A stretch of DNA of 64,000 nucleotides from Pycnococcus provasolii (Eukaryota; Chlorophyta; Pseudoscourfieldiophyceae; Pseudoscourfieldiales): the NCBI GenBank assembly GCA_049487715.1, contig CP150567.1, positions 614,413 through 678,412 on the forward strand, read 5' to 3'. Below are positions 1 through 10,617 of this stretch, one piece after another (within the stretch, counting starts at the first letter, position 1; each line of letters starts with the position of its first letter). The translations under genes were made by a program, and so were the position numbers. The notes beneath the pieces were generated by a model. That model was given only the letters and a program-made list of their open reading frames with translations, made no database searches and was not told where the DNA came from.

Positions 1-2311
1 GAATCGCAGCCTCGATTGGCGTGAAGTGATTGTCTGCAACACTTAAGCTGGTCATATGCTTATTGCACTTCAGAGCAGTGCAAAGCTCTGTTATCACAGA
101 CGCGTCCTCGCGATGTTGAAAGTCGTCGAGGTTAAGGTTGTCAAGCGACAGCTCCGCACGCAGAACAGGCGGCTTTTCTGGTTCATTGGCGTTGGCAGTA
201 CGTCCGATACCGATGCTTCGTGGCCTGAGCGATAGACGTCCGCCAAGCTTGAGGGTATTCAGCACCACAGATGTCGACAACATCGACTGCGTCAGCCGCG
301 CCATCTGCGCGGGGGGGAGAACCCAGTTTCCCGCATCCATGGAGGATGAGAGTTTTCCACGCCTCTTTGATAGAGAGAGCGCAACCTGCCCGTGCCCAGC
401 AACCATCGTGTCGCCCCTTAGCCCGTGATTGACGGATTCCCAGTTCGAATGGTTGGTGTACATCTGCTTGATTCGATCGACAGGCGATTTGGGCATTTGC
501 GTGTCTGTAGAGTACCCCTGGCCGAAGCATCGGTTGAACTGATCAGCATACTTGACGGTGTCGAAAAAGTTTGACGACGCGTTTGATTGCAAGCTCTCCG
601 TAAAGGACACGACCTTGTCAAATTTTGCTTTCTGTTTTGCCGCCGACGATTCGGGTGTTACGGGTGTTTCCACCGACGGTGGAATCTCAGTGCCAACAGC
701 GTCATCGTGCTTGACGGATGGCTCCGACGTGGTAGGATCGAGTGTGATGCCCGCAGACGACATTCGCCTCATCGTGGCGCGCATGAGAAACTTCGGCTGC
801 GGCTGGGTCTCAGAGCTGGACTTATTTCCAGTCTCGTCTGAAGTTTCGTCGCCGTCCACCGCCGTCATTCCCGAGTGCGCCTTTTCCAGCTGCTCCTCCA
901 CCTCGTGCCAAATAAGATTTGCATCCATGAGCTCTTCACCCTTCGCCATGGCCATGGCTTTGCGCACCGCTGATTCGCTGGATGAGTTGACAAAACCAAA
1001 TCCCGTGCCGCGATGATGCGAGGCTTCTCCAAGCTCCTCGAGGTCGTCCTCCATGATCGCATCCCTGACCACGGCATTTCGGCGCAACCTTCCGGTGGGA
1101 TGGTACGGCACGCCCGGCTGGGGGTCAAACATCGGTATGGGCGGCTCCGGCTCGGGTTCCGGCTCAGGAGGAGGAGGTGGGGGAGGTGGGGGAGGGGGAG
1201 GGGGCGGCGGCGGCGGCGGGAAGTAGTCCTCAAAGCGTGACGGTCGCTCAAGCGCCGCGATGATTCGGGAGTGCACGTCACGCACATTCTCGAGACTGTG
1301 AAGTTCAATGCCAAAGTGGTCACGCACCTTGCCTTCAATCTCGCCGTGCTTGAGCAACATTTCCACCTTCGGATCCCGCACTTGGTCAGGCGAAGCTTTC
1401 GGGGTGGAAGGCTTGCCTCGTCTTGGAGGCTTACCTCGTCTGTACCCGCCGATGGTCACGCCAGGGATGAGCTCGTTCGCCATGTGCTCCGGTCCAAGTA
1501 ACAGCCTCCTCTGGTGTTTGATGCCATCCAGGTACTTTTTGAAGCGACGTGGACCGAGTTCGTTGCGCTTCGCCGGGCCGTGCATAACAGCGCGCGCATC
1601 CAGCATCGTCGAGCCGCCGTCTGCCGTGTGCATGACATACTGCCCTATGCCCGAACGGAAGCGTTCCGTGGTTCGCATCATGCCTGGTGTGGGTCGGTCA
1701 ACGAGCTCCGAGGACCACAGAGCGATGCGTCGTTCCAGTTCTTCCTCGTCCTCCCACCAGTTTTGCTCGCTGAGGTCGCCCCACGTCGACCTCTCCGCGC
1801 TCCTGTACTGAGCAGACTTACCAACCTCCTGCGACGAGACTTTCTGCTTCAGACGTGACTGTGGCCGTGCGCCCCTCCGAGACGACGAAGGCGAGGGGAA
1901 ACGCAGACTGCGACATCGGCGTCGAAGTTGAGGCTGTGTGCGGCCGACCACCCGCGCCGACTGCCGGTGCGGACCTCTCGGCCGCCAGCGCGAGTGGCGC
2001 CATTGGCGAGACGAGGCTCCTTTCCGAGAGACTCGCTGCGGCGCTAGCGGGTCTTGACGCTGTGGGCACATCCCCTTGGCTTCCGCGCGGTAGCCACTTG
2101 GTGCTTTTCGCCGTCCTCGTTTGCCAGTGCGTGACTGCGTGGTTTCCCTGTTTTCTGAACGCGTGTCTCGCCGAGGGCGTGCGTGCCGAAGCTGCCGAGT
2201 GCTAGGATCCTCCGAGGAGTTCAGAAGAACCACCCCGTGAATCCCTAAGCCCGTGAGGCCCCAAAGCCGAAGCCGCGCCTTCATGACGAGGCCGACGAGA
2301 GGAACTAGCAT
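1..2311 (-). CDS. Leucine-rich-repeat protein, C-terminus cut by window edge
   Basis: The minus-strand frame is open from about 2566 to base 1 with no stop, so the gene leaves the window at its 3' end. In order the translation shows a basic, low-complexity N-terminus (to about residue 150), a conserved-looking block rich in W, E and R (WWEDEEELERR, then an RRFKKYLDGIKHQRR segment), a glutamate/proline tract (PPPP runs then PEPEPEP, near 1150-1220), an acidic linker, and finally LRR-like text near the edge (LSLDNLNLDDF, then LKCNKHMTSLSVADNHFT). That last part resembles ribonuclease-inhibitor-type LRRs, which mediate protein-protein contacts. The start is unsure: the first in-frame ATG is at 2311, others are at 2284 and 2071, and an overlapping frame (2202-2756) also looks protein-like. 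No specific orthologue recognised. Confidence 0.62.
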   Translation of the reverse strand, partial: MLVPLVGLVMKARLRLWGLTGLGIHGVVLLNSSEDPSTRQLRHARPRRDTRSENRETTQSRTGKRGRRKAPSGYRAEAKGMCPQRQDPLAPQRVSRKGASSRQWRHSRWRPRGPHRQSARVVGRTQPQLRRRCRSLRFPSPSSSRRGARPQSRLKQKVSSQEVGKSAQYRSAERSTWGDLSEQNWWEDEEELERRIALWSSELVDRPTPGMMRTTERFRSGIGQYVMHTADGGSTMLDARAVMHGPAKRNELGPRRFKKYLDGIKHQRRLLLGPEHMANELIPGVTIGGYRRGKPPRRGKPSTPKASPDQVRDPKVEMLLKHGEIEGKVRDHFGIELHSLENVRDVHSRIIAALERPSRFEDYFPPPPPPPPPPPPPPPPPPEPEPEPEPPIPMFDPQPGVPYHPTGRLRRNAVVRDAIMEDDLEELGEASHHRGTGFGFVNSSSESAVRKAMAMAKGEELMDANLIWHEVEEQLEKAHSGMTAVDGDETSDETGNKSSSETQPQPKFLMRATMRRMSSAGITLDPTTSEPSVKHDDAVGTEIPPSVETPVTPESSAAKQKAKFDKVVSFTESLQSNASSNFFDTVKYADQFNRCFGQGYSTDTQMPKSPVDRIKQMYTNHSNWESVNHGLRGDTMVAGHGQVALSLSKRRGKLSSSMDAGNWVLPPAQMARLTQSMLSTSVVLNTLKLGGRLSLRPRSIGIGRTANANEPEKPPVLRAELSLDNLNLDDFQHREDASVITELCTALKCNKHMTSLSVADNHFTPIEAAI

Positions 2312-2629
2312 TGCGAGAGGAAGAAGCAGGTGCAAGAAGAAGATCGCCACGAGTTGTGTAAGGCGAAGGGGAAGCTGATGAAGCAGAAGAAGCACGGTAA
2401 GCCGCCTGCAAGTTCGAATACGAATACAATGAGAGCGCGGAGTGAGGACGATGAACTGTGTCGTTGTTGTTGTTGTGGATGGGCGCCATGGCGAAAGGCT
2501 TGGGATGACCTTGAGGAGGGAGGTTGGAGGGAGGATTCTGGGGCACCTCAAAATGGGGGCAGGCAGTCAACGGGCAGTCCAGTCCAGTCGAGGGATCTAG
2601 TCGAGGGGGGCCCAAACTTATAACCGGGG

Positions 2630-2725
2630 GGGGATTGGAGGATTTGATTCGGGGTTGGATGATTCGGGGTTTGAGAAATTCCTTACCCCCGAATGCCGAA
2701 TCAATCCCCCAAATGCTTCCTGGAT
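2630..2725. promoter_or_regulatory. Imperfect inverted repeat in divergent promoter
   Basis: Between the LRR gene and the RCC1-like gene, the left arm (GGGGGGATTGGAGG, then two GATTCGGGG copies at about 2646 and 2661) is mirrored by CCCCCGAATGCCGAATC and AATCCCCC at about 2686-2712. The GATTCGGGG copies belong to the recurring TTCGGGGTT motif described in the findings. This could be a shared divergent-promoter element or a transposon scar; no protein binding can be inferred. Confidence 0.4.
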
Positions 2726-2767
2726 GGAAGTTTGACGTGACGTCCGTTTCCTCCATTTATTTTTGCC

Positions 2768-3745
2768 ATGTCGGCGCACTCTGTGGACCCTGTGCTCCCG
2801 GAGGGAGAGTTGGCGTACGAAGCGCTCCGACTCGCCTTCATACCGTGGCAGCGCGAAAGACGCATTGCGAAGGAGCAAGAGCGTATTCGCTTTGCGCGAC
2901 TTTCGTCGAGAGTGATTGCCGCGGGTTCCTGACACTCGCTTGCTCTGCGAAGCGACGGAAATGTCGCGTGCTGGGGACGCAACGACGACGGCCAGGCGCC
3001 TCCCGCCGGCGTCGACGGCGACTTCGTCATGGTTGCAGCGGGTCAATGGCACTCGCTGGCACTCCGACGCGACGGCGGTATCACGTGCTGGGGACGCAAC
3101 CACCATGGCCAAGCGCCTCCCGCCGGCGTCGACGGCGACTTCGTCGCAATCGCTGCGGGTAAACGTCACTCGTTGGCGCTGCGACGTGACGGCACCATCG
3201 CGTGCTGGGGTGCCAACTACAGCGGTAGGGCGCCTCCCGCCGGCGTCGACGGCGACTTCGTCGCAATCGCTGCGGGATGGGCTCACTCGCTCGCGCTTCG
3301 ACGCGACGGCAGCATCGCGTGCTGGGGACTGAACGACGAAGGCCAGGCGCCTCCCGGCGGCGTCGACGGCGACTTCGTAGCAATCGCTGCGGGGAGCGAC
3401 CACTCGCTCGCACTTCGACGCGACGGCAGTATCGCGTGCTGGGGACTGAACGCCGACGGCCAGGCTCCTCCCGGCGGCGTCGACGGTGACTTTTTCGCAG
3501 TCGCTGCGGGAAACTGGCACTCGCTCGCGCTTCGTCGCGATGGCACCATTGCGTGCTGGGGAGCCAACGACCACGGTCAGGCGCCTCCCGGCGGGGTCGA
3601 CGGCGACTTCGTAGCAATTGCTGCGGGTTACTGGCACTCGCTCGCGCTTCGACGCGACGGCGGCATCGCGTGCTGGGGACGCGACGACCACGGCCAGGCG
3701 CCTCCCGCCGGCGTCGATGGGCTATTCGGACAAGTCGACATGTAA
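2768..3745 (+). CDS. RCC1-like tandem-repeat protein with in-frame TGA
   Basis: The ATG at 2768 opens a short N-terminal region (MSAHSVDPVLPEGELAYEAL...) followed by seven units of about 39 residues, each with the pattern AAGxxHSLALRRDGxIxCWGxNxxGQAPPxGVDGDFVAI. The HSLAL blocks recur every 117 bp from 2933. The units resemble RCC1/BNR-type beta-propeller blades, as in RCC1 and HERC-type proteins; the actual partner is unknown. The first unit is interrupted by TGA at 2930-2932, where the other units often carry tryptophan (GxWHSLAL), a TGG-to-TGA type change. The frame is otherwise intact to TAA at 3743, which overlaps a TGTAA signal. If the TGA is real, translation could only restart at the ATG at 3029, giving 238 residues and six blades. 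Confidence 0.7.
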
Positions 3746-3922
3746 GGCAAAAACTGTTTAACTATGCCTGTGGTACTTTAAAAGAGTCACACCATCCTAT
3801 TCTACTTCATTGTATCGGCTTGTCAGTTAGGATACAGATACAGATTGTTACAGAATGTATTGGCTGAGTTGTGAAACATCCTCCGCCAATCCCAAGTGAG
3901 TAGGGTACAGTGGTAATACATA
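3746..3922. other. Convergent 3' gap
   Basis: This is a short AT-richer spacer between two converging genes. TGTAA signals overlap both stop codons (plus strand at 3741; minus strand at 3923-3927). No gene is seen inside it. Confidence 0.6.
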
Positions 3923-6900
3923 TTACAAGCAAGTCTTGTCGGACATCTGCGCCACAAGTGTGCTCACAGCAACAAGACGCGCGGCGCGTTCATCGGGCGT
4001 ACGCGCATACTTTGAAACGAGCAGGTCCGCGGCAGACACCAATCGACCTTCAACATCATAAATAGTTTGTACACTCTCAGCAAGTTCCACCGCACGAGGA
4101 GCGAGCGCGGATCTTAACGTTTGCGCGAGTGCATCTGACGGTGGTGCGGCGGTAGCTGTTGATGGTGGGGCCGCGGAAGCACTTGATGGTTGAGTCGCAA
4201 CAACTGACGAAGGCGGTGCGGCGTCGAAGTCGCCGAAGCCATCGTCGTCGTCAGCTTCAGCGACAATGGAAGGTCCTGGTGGTGATGCGGCGTCGAAGTC
4301 GCCGAAGCCGTCATCGTCGTCAGCTGCAGGGGCTATGGAAGGTCCTGGTGGTGGTGCGGCGTCGAAGTCGCCGAAGCCGTCATCGTCGTCAGCTTCAGGA
4401 GCAATAGAAGGTCCTGGTGGTGCTGCGGCGTCGAAGTCGCCGAAGCCGTCATCCTCCTCTGTGGGAGTGCTGACGAACGGCTCTGGCAAAGGTGCGGCAT
4501 CAACCGTCGATGGTGCTGCGGCGTCGAAGTCGCCGAAGCCGTCATCCTCCTCAGTGGGAGTGCTGACGGACGGCTCTGGCACAGGTGCAACATCAACCGT
4601 CGATGGTGGTACGGCGTCGAAGTCGCCGAAGCCGTCGTCCTCCTCTGTGGGAGTGCTGACGGACGGCTCTGGCAAAGGTGCGGCATCAACCGTCGATGGT
4701 GCTGCGGCGTCGAAGTCGCCGAAGCCGTCGTCCTCCTCCGTGGGAGTGCTGACGGACGGCTCTGGCAAAGGTGCGGCATCAACCGTCGATGGTGCTGCGG
4801 CGTCGAAGTCGCCGAAGCCATCGTCGTCGTCAGCTGCAGGGGCTATGGAAGGTCCTGGTGGTACGGCGTCGAGTCGCCGAAGGTAGTCGAGCTTCAGGAG
4901 CTGAGGTCTGGTGGTGCTGCGGCGTCGAAGTCGCCGAAGCCGTCGTCCTCCTCAGTGGGAGTGCTGACGAACGGCTCTGGCAAAGGTGCGGCATCAACCG
5001 TCGATGGTGCTGCGGCGTCGAAGTCGCCGAAGCCGTCATCCTCCTCAGTGGGAGTGCTGACGGACGGCTCTGGCACAGGTGCAACATCAACCGTCGATGG
5101 TGGTACGGCGTCGAAGTCGCCGAAGCCGTCGTCCTCCTCCGTGGGAGTGCTGACGGACGGCTCTGGCAAAGGTGCGGCATCAACCGTCGATGGTGCTGCG
5201 GCGTCGAAGTCGCCGAAGCCGTCGTCCTCCTCCGTGGGAGTGCTGACGGACGGCTCTGGCACAGGTGCGGCATCAACCGTCGATGGTGCTGCGGCGTCGA
5301 AGTCGCCGAAGCCGTCATCCTCCTCTGTGGGAGTGCTCACGGACGGCTCTGACAAAGGTGCGGAATCAACCGTCGATGGTGCTGCGGCGTCGAAGTCGCC
5401 GAAGCCGTCGTCAGCATCAGAGATGCCTGTGTCTTGCGGTTGCGGCGGTTGTGCAACGATCTCAAGTGAGGCAGCGTCGTCGATCGCAGGACCGGGTGTC
5501 GCTTCAGCGCTCCCGCTCAACGCGAACATGTCCTCGGAGAGCGGCGCTGGTGTCGGCGCTACAGCAGCCTGCTCACCGAAAAGGTCCTCTGACAGAGGCG
5601 CACCGCCAGCTGGTGCCGGTGTAGCCGCACCGCCGGCATCATTGAACGCGCCGAAGCCGTCGTCAGCATCAGCGATGCCTGTGTCTTGCGGTTGCGGTGG
5701 TTGTGCAACGATCTCAAGTGAGGCAGCGTCGTCGATCGCAGGACCGGGTGTCGCTTCAACGCTCCCGCTCAACGCGAACATGTCCTCGGAGAGCGGCGCT
5801 GGTGTCGGCGCTACAGCAGCCTGCTCACCGAAAAGGTCCTCTGACAGAGGCGCACCGCTCGCGTCACTAAATTCGCCAAAGCCGTCGTCAGTATCAGAGA
5901 TGCCTGTGTCTTGCGGTTGCGGCGGTTGTGAAACGATGTCAAGTGAGGCAGCGTCGTCGATCGCAGGTACGGGTGTCGCTCCAACGCTTCCGCTCAACGC
6001 GAACATGTCCTCGGAGAGCGGCGCTGGGGTCGGCGCTACAGCAGCCTGCTCACCGAAAAGGTCCTCTGACAGAGGCGCACCGCCGGCATCATTGAACGCG
6101 CCGAAGCCGTCGTCAGCATCAGAGATGCCTGTGTCTTGCGGTTGCGGCGGTTGTGAAACGATCTCAAGTGAGGCAGCGTCGTCGATCGCAGGACCGGGTG
6201 TCGCTTCAGCGCTCCCGCTCAACGCGAACATGTCCTCGGAGAGCGGCGCTGGTGTCGGCGCTACAGCAGCCTGCTCACCGAAAAGGTCCTCTGACAGAGG
6301 CGCACCGCTCGCGTCACTAAATTCGCCAAAGCCCTCGTCAGTATCAGCAGTGCCTGTGTCTTGCGGTTGCGGCGATTGTGCACCCACCTCAAGTGAGGAA
6401 GGGTGGTCGATCGCTGGTGCATGTGTCGCTTCCATACGCTCTCGCTCAACGCGAACATGTCCTGCGATAGCGGGCTGGTGTCAGCGCTACAGCAGCCTGC
6501 TCACCAAAAGGTCGTTAGGCGCACCGCTCGCGTCACTAAATTCGCCAAAGCCGTCGTCAGCATCAGCAGTGCCTGTGTCTTGTGGTAGCGGCGATTGTGC
6601 ACCCACCTCTAATGGGAAGGGTGGTGCTGGTGCATGCGTCGCTTTGATACCTTCGCTGAACGCGAACATCTCCTGCGATAGCTGTGCACCGCCAGCTTGT
6701 GCCGGCGTAGGCGCACCGCTCGCGTCACTAAATTCGCCAAAGCCGTCGTCAGCATCAGCAGTGCCTGTGTCTTGTGGTAGCGGCGGTTGTGCAACCACCT
6801 CTAATGGGAAAGGTGGTGCTGGTGCATGCGTCGCTTTGATACCTTCGCTGAACGCGAACATCTCCTGCGATAGCTGTGCACCGCCAGCTTGTGCCGGCGT

Positions 6901-7547
6901 AGGCGCACCGCCGGCGTCACTAAATTCGCCAAATTCGTCGTAGGCGACGGCGTTACCGGTAACGTGTGGTAGCGGCGTTTGTCCCACCCCCCCGAACATA
7001 TTGCTTGATTGCGGTGCTGGCGTTGGCGCGACGTCGACCTGCTCAGCGAAAAGGTCTTCTGAGAGCGGTGTAACCCCTACGCCGTGCACTGGAGTGAGCG
7101 TACTGCCGGCGTCGTTGAACGCGCCGAAATCGTCGTCGGCGTCAACCTTAGCGGATGGAAGATTTTGTTGCTTTGGCTGCTGCGACACTTTAAGGCTTGC
7201 ATAGTAGTCGTCGAACGAAGGTAGTGTCGTACTCGCCGTCCCTGTTCCTGCCGAGCCATTTGTAGCTGGCTTGCCAAGAGCCTCGGTCGCGAGCGCGCCA
7301 AACACTGCATCCGCTTGCGCCTTTTGCTTCGCCTGAACGGTGCGCTCGGCGTCCTCGAAGTCTCCAAAGTCGTCCGTGTTCGTTTGCAGGTGTTGTTGCT
7401 GCATCGGCATCGGCATTGGCATCGGCATCGGCATGGGCTGTTGCATCATCACCTGACTGTCTGTTTGGATTTGAGAAAAGTGGGAATAGGAAGAATGGTG
7501 CTGCTGAGGAGTCCCAAAGACGACATGATTATTGTTATTATTATTAT

Positions 7548-7582
<35 letters not shown>

Positions 7583-7830
7583 ATCGACGGAGAGTACATC
7601 TGCTGCTGGTTTCCGCCTCCTCCTCCTCCCGGCGACAACTGCGTGGAGTGAACATGGTGATGGATAGGCTGTTGCATGTAGGCTGTATTCATCTGCATAT
7701 TGTGTTGCGACATATTCTGGTAGTACATCATCTGATGCATCTGCTGCTGCTGCTGCATGTGCTGCTGCATCTGCTGCTGACGCTGCTGCTCCATCTGCAA
7801 CTGCTGCTCTTGCTGCTGCTGCGTGGTCAT
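3923..7830 (-). pseudogene. Gamma-synergin/aftiphilin-like DFGDF-repeat protein, reading frame broken twice
   Basis: Start chosen at the ATG at 7830, where MTTQQQQ opens a Gln/Met/His-rich N-terminus; an upstream in-frame ATG at 7917 adds a hydrophobic stretch that looks like 5' leader. The body is a long array of acidic-phenylalanine motifs (DDFGDFEDAE, DEFGEFSDA, DDGFGDFDAAAP), first in ~70-residue units containing PLSEDLFGEQ and PLSEDMFALSGS, then in ~31-residue units containing PEPSVSTPTEE. DFGDFxxA motifs bind gamma-ear/GAE domains of AP-1 and GGA in known gamma-synergin and aftiphilin. A non-repeat C-terminus (LAPRAVELAESVQTIYDVEG) ends at 3923. Stops at 6487-6489 and 4894-4896 split the frame into three parts. 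Each lies where one repeat copy has small indels, so the break is either an assembly error or recent decay. Confidence 0.6.
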
Positions 7831-8515
7831 CAAAAGAAACAGCAACACTACGATAGATACACACCAAGAGATAAATGACGACAAATGACGAACTATAAGC
7901 GATGAAAAATCAACCAATGGCGAAACAGGTAATAATTACAGGACAGTATTTACCCGGTAGGCAGAAACACACGAAAAGAAACACACACACGAACGAAACA
8001 AAAAACCAGGAAAACGAAATGTCCCAGGTACCACGCCTGGGGAAAAAACCCACTTCGGATATGGGGTCCGCGGAAGGCAGATGCCTCAGGCTTTCAGGTG
8101 AGGTGGGGGTTCAGTTCTGTGTCGGCAGTCTGGGTTGCAGTTCGGGGTTCCAGAACTTTTCTTTGGAGAGTGCCTTGGGGGTTCCGTTCCCCTACCCGTT
8201 AAAGGTAAAGTTTTACACTGTAGCTCGAAGTCGACCAGTATGTAACTCAGTAGTCTAAGAACTTGAACTTGTTAAGGTTAGGGGTCGGGGACTCCCAGGA
8301 CCTGGGTCCGGGGAGGTCTCCTCCCAGGTGGTAGGTACCAGGTCGGCCGCCGCCACCCCCGAAGCAGAGAACTCACAAAAGAGAATTCCCATCCCTCTCT
8401 CTCACACCACCTACAGTATATATATCCGCCATAGTCATAGTTCTAGACGACCGATCCTCATCAGGTCCAAGCAACACAACTTGAATCTAGACATCTGTTG
8501 CTTTCCCATCAGACC
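7831..8515. promoter_or_regulatory. Divergent promoter, synergin-like and SRP40 genes
   Basis: No convincing coding sequence is seen. The stretch holds one TTCGGGGTTC motif (8141), a direct-repeat-like G/C-rich block (GGGGTCGGGG, CCAGGACCTGGGTCC near 8285-8330), and a TATA-like run (agtatatatatcc, about 8415-8427) roughly 90 bp before the SRP40 ATG at 8516. Confidence 0.4.
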
Positions 8516-9981
8516 ATGACTGCACCTCCCCTCGGTGGTCCTCCAGGCTCCCGTGATGATGTCCTTTCTTTCCTAAAAACGAATAAAGTTCCCTCAAGTT
8601 TGGTCAAGCAAGTCGCCGATGCTCTCGACAAGAACAAGTCAGATGATTCCAAGTCAAAGTCGTCGGGCGATGACTCCTCGTCGTCGTCGGACTCAGACGA
8701 CTCTTCTTCTTCGGAGTCGAAAGAGAAGAAGGATGACGACGACGATTCATCCAGTGACAGCGACTCGGACGACTCCTCGTCGTCAGACAGTGACAGCGAC
8801 AGCGATAGTGACAGCGACGAAAAGAAGGCGGCGGCGACGAAGAAGGAGAAGGACGACGACTCCAGCGACAGCGACTCGGACGACTCGTCGTCGTCAGACA
8901 GCGATAGCGACAGCGAGTCAGCGACGAAAAGAAGGAGGCGACGACGAAGAAGGAGAAGGACGACGACTCCAGCGACAGCGACTCGGACGACTCGTCGTCG
9001 TCAGACAGCGATAGCGACAGCGACAGCGACGAAAAGAAGGAGGCGGCGGCGAAGAAGGAGAAGGACGACGACTCCAGCGACAGCGACTCGGACGACTCGT
9101 CGTCGTCAGACAGCGATAGCGACAGCGACGAAAAGAAGGCGGCGGCGGCGAAGAAGGAGAACGACGGCGACTCCAGCGACAGCGACTCGGACGACTCCTC
9201 GTCGTCGGAGAGCGACGACGACGACGAGGGCGGCGGCGGCGGCGGCGGCAACAAGGAGGACGAGAAGATGAAGGACGACGACTCCAGTGATAGCGACTCG
9301 GACGACTCCTCGTCGTCAGACAGCGATAGTGACAGCGAGTCCGACGACGACGATGAGAACAAGAATAAGGAGGAGAAACCAGCTGTTGAAAAGATGGAGG
9401 AGGACTCGTCAGATTCTGATACGTCGTCGTCCGACGATGATAGCGAAAGTTCAGAGGACTCTAAGGAGGAGCCTGCCAAGGCAGGTGCAAAGCGCGCGGC
9501 ACCCGAATCAGACTCGGAGAGCAGCGACGACGACGACGACGACGACGAGAAGGAGAAGGAGGAAGCGAAAGCTGTGAAAACGCCTGTGGCAAAGCGTGCC
9601 AAGGTGGAAACGCCTGCGGCTGCTGCAACTCCGGAGCCGACGCCGGCTCGCATGACGACTCGTTCGCGCGCAAAGGCTGAGGCGCCACCTGCGTCGTCGA
9701 CACGGTCGCAGGCTGCTAAGACACCGGGCACGAGAACACCGGGCACGCCATTCCAGCGCGTGGACATGTCAAAGTGGAGCGGGAAGCTTGGTGGCATCGG
9801 CGAGGACAACAGTTACGCCGCCACGTTCGGAGAGAGGGGAGTTGGTGCTAAGGCGCAAGCAAAGCTGGGCGTGGTTCGCGGGAAGGGCTTCACGCGTGAG
9901 AAGAACAAAATGAAGCGGCAGGCGGTGTACCGCGGCGGCCAGATTGACTTGGGGTCCAACAGCGTCAAATTCGACGACTGA
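8516..9981 (+). CDS. SRP40/Nopp140-type nucleolar phosphoprotein, one 2-nt frameshift
   Basis: The N-terminus (DDVLSFLKTNKVPSSLVKQV) has the LisH-like helical look of Nopp140/SRP40 proteins. A very long Ser/Asp/Glu tract with Lys patches follows, and then a classic C-terminal SRP40 domain (TPFQRVDMSKW, NSYAATFG, GKGFTREKNKMKR, YRGGQIDLGSNSVKFDD). These proteins chaperone snoRNPs and link the nucleolus to Cajal bodies; the acidic-serine tract is a casein kinase II target in known members. The frame entering at 8516 is lost at about 8914, where one repeat reads agcgaGTcagcgac and its neighbours read agcgacagcgac. Removing those 2 nt restores an acidic-serine frame continuous with the C-terminal domain. 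A start at 8498 is also possible. TGTAA lies at 10018, after the stop. Confidence 0.85.
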
Positions 9982-10617
9982 GGTGATTCCTATCGAAGTT
10001 ATGATAAGGTAGTCGACTGTAAGTTAAGGTTAAGTTAAGTGACGTATAATAAAACAGAAGTAGATAGATATTCAGACTACTGTACATGTACATCGTGATG
10101 TTTGTGACCTACTGTACTTAGACTACTAGGGTTCCTCACCTAAGGGAGTTGCTCTTCTTCCGAGTCTTCTTCTTGACCCCCCTGGCCAGGCACCTGGTTT
10201 TCCTGAATTTCCACCACCTCCTCCTCCTCTCCCTCCTCCTCCTCCACCTCCTCTTCCTGCTCCTCTCCAGTAGACCTATTTTCTAGTACTACCATGTGGT
10301 ATGTACCGGGCAGCCCATCGGCAAACGCCCTAGTCAGGCTGCAAGGGGGAAGGGAGGTAAACTTCACCTAACCACTAGGGTAGACTAAATCACTACAGTA
10401 AAGTACACAGGTGAGTGAAGTGGTACTTCTACGACGGGTCCCACAGTCGCTGGACTGGACTGGTCCCACAGCCGTTAGGGTTTTAGTAGGAAAGCCGCGC
10501 CTTGCCTTTATTATTCTTTTCACACGCATTTATTACGATAGCCTTCTTCGAGGCTCGTCACTGGAGCTTGCTTTTCTGCCAGGCGAAGCACGCCCCTCTG
10601 ATTTCCTCATTATTAGC
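9982..10617. other. Intergenic, no clear gene
   Basis: The stretch contains the SRP40 3' end (TGTAA at 10018), a polypyrimidine CTCCTC-rich tract (10200-10265) that makes a chance Glu-rich frame on the minus strand, and a GTTAGGG (10476) upstream of the kelch gene. I see no supported gene. Confidence 0.4.

Noticed and set aside
4955-6943. Plus-strand 662-residue Ser/Ala/Gly/Pro frame
   Set aside because: Antisense to the DFGDF repeat gene. The minus strand carries recognisable motifs and a TGTAA at its stop, so the plus frame is a shadow.
7550-7810. Possible CRISPR-like or satellite array of CTG units
   Set aside because: Simple trinucleotide runs coding Gln/Met; no spacer structure, and the organism is a eukaryote.
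7840-7917. Upstream ATG giving the DFGDF protein a hydrophobic N-terminus
   Set aside because: A signal-like helix does not fit a cytosolic AP-1 partner, and the next ATG (7830) opens the Gln-rich start seen in such proteins.
7902-8258. Plus-strand 118-codon frame between synergin-like and SRP40 genes
   Set aside because: It lies in a divergent promoter, has no domain, and its composition follows the local simple sequence.
8604-9809. Minus-strand 401-residue Ser-rich frame
   Set aside because: Complement of the SRP40 serine-acid tract; the plus strand has the conserved C-terminal domain.
10140-10367. Minus-strand Glu-rich frame of 75 residues
   Set aside because: Driven by a CTCCTC simple repeat; no start context or domain.
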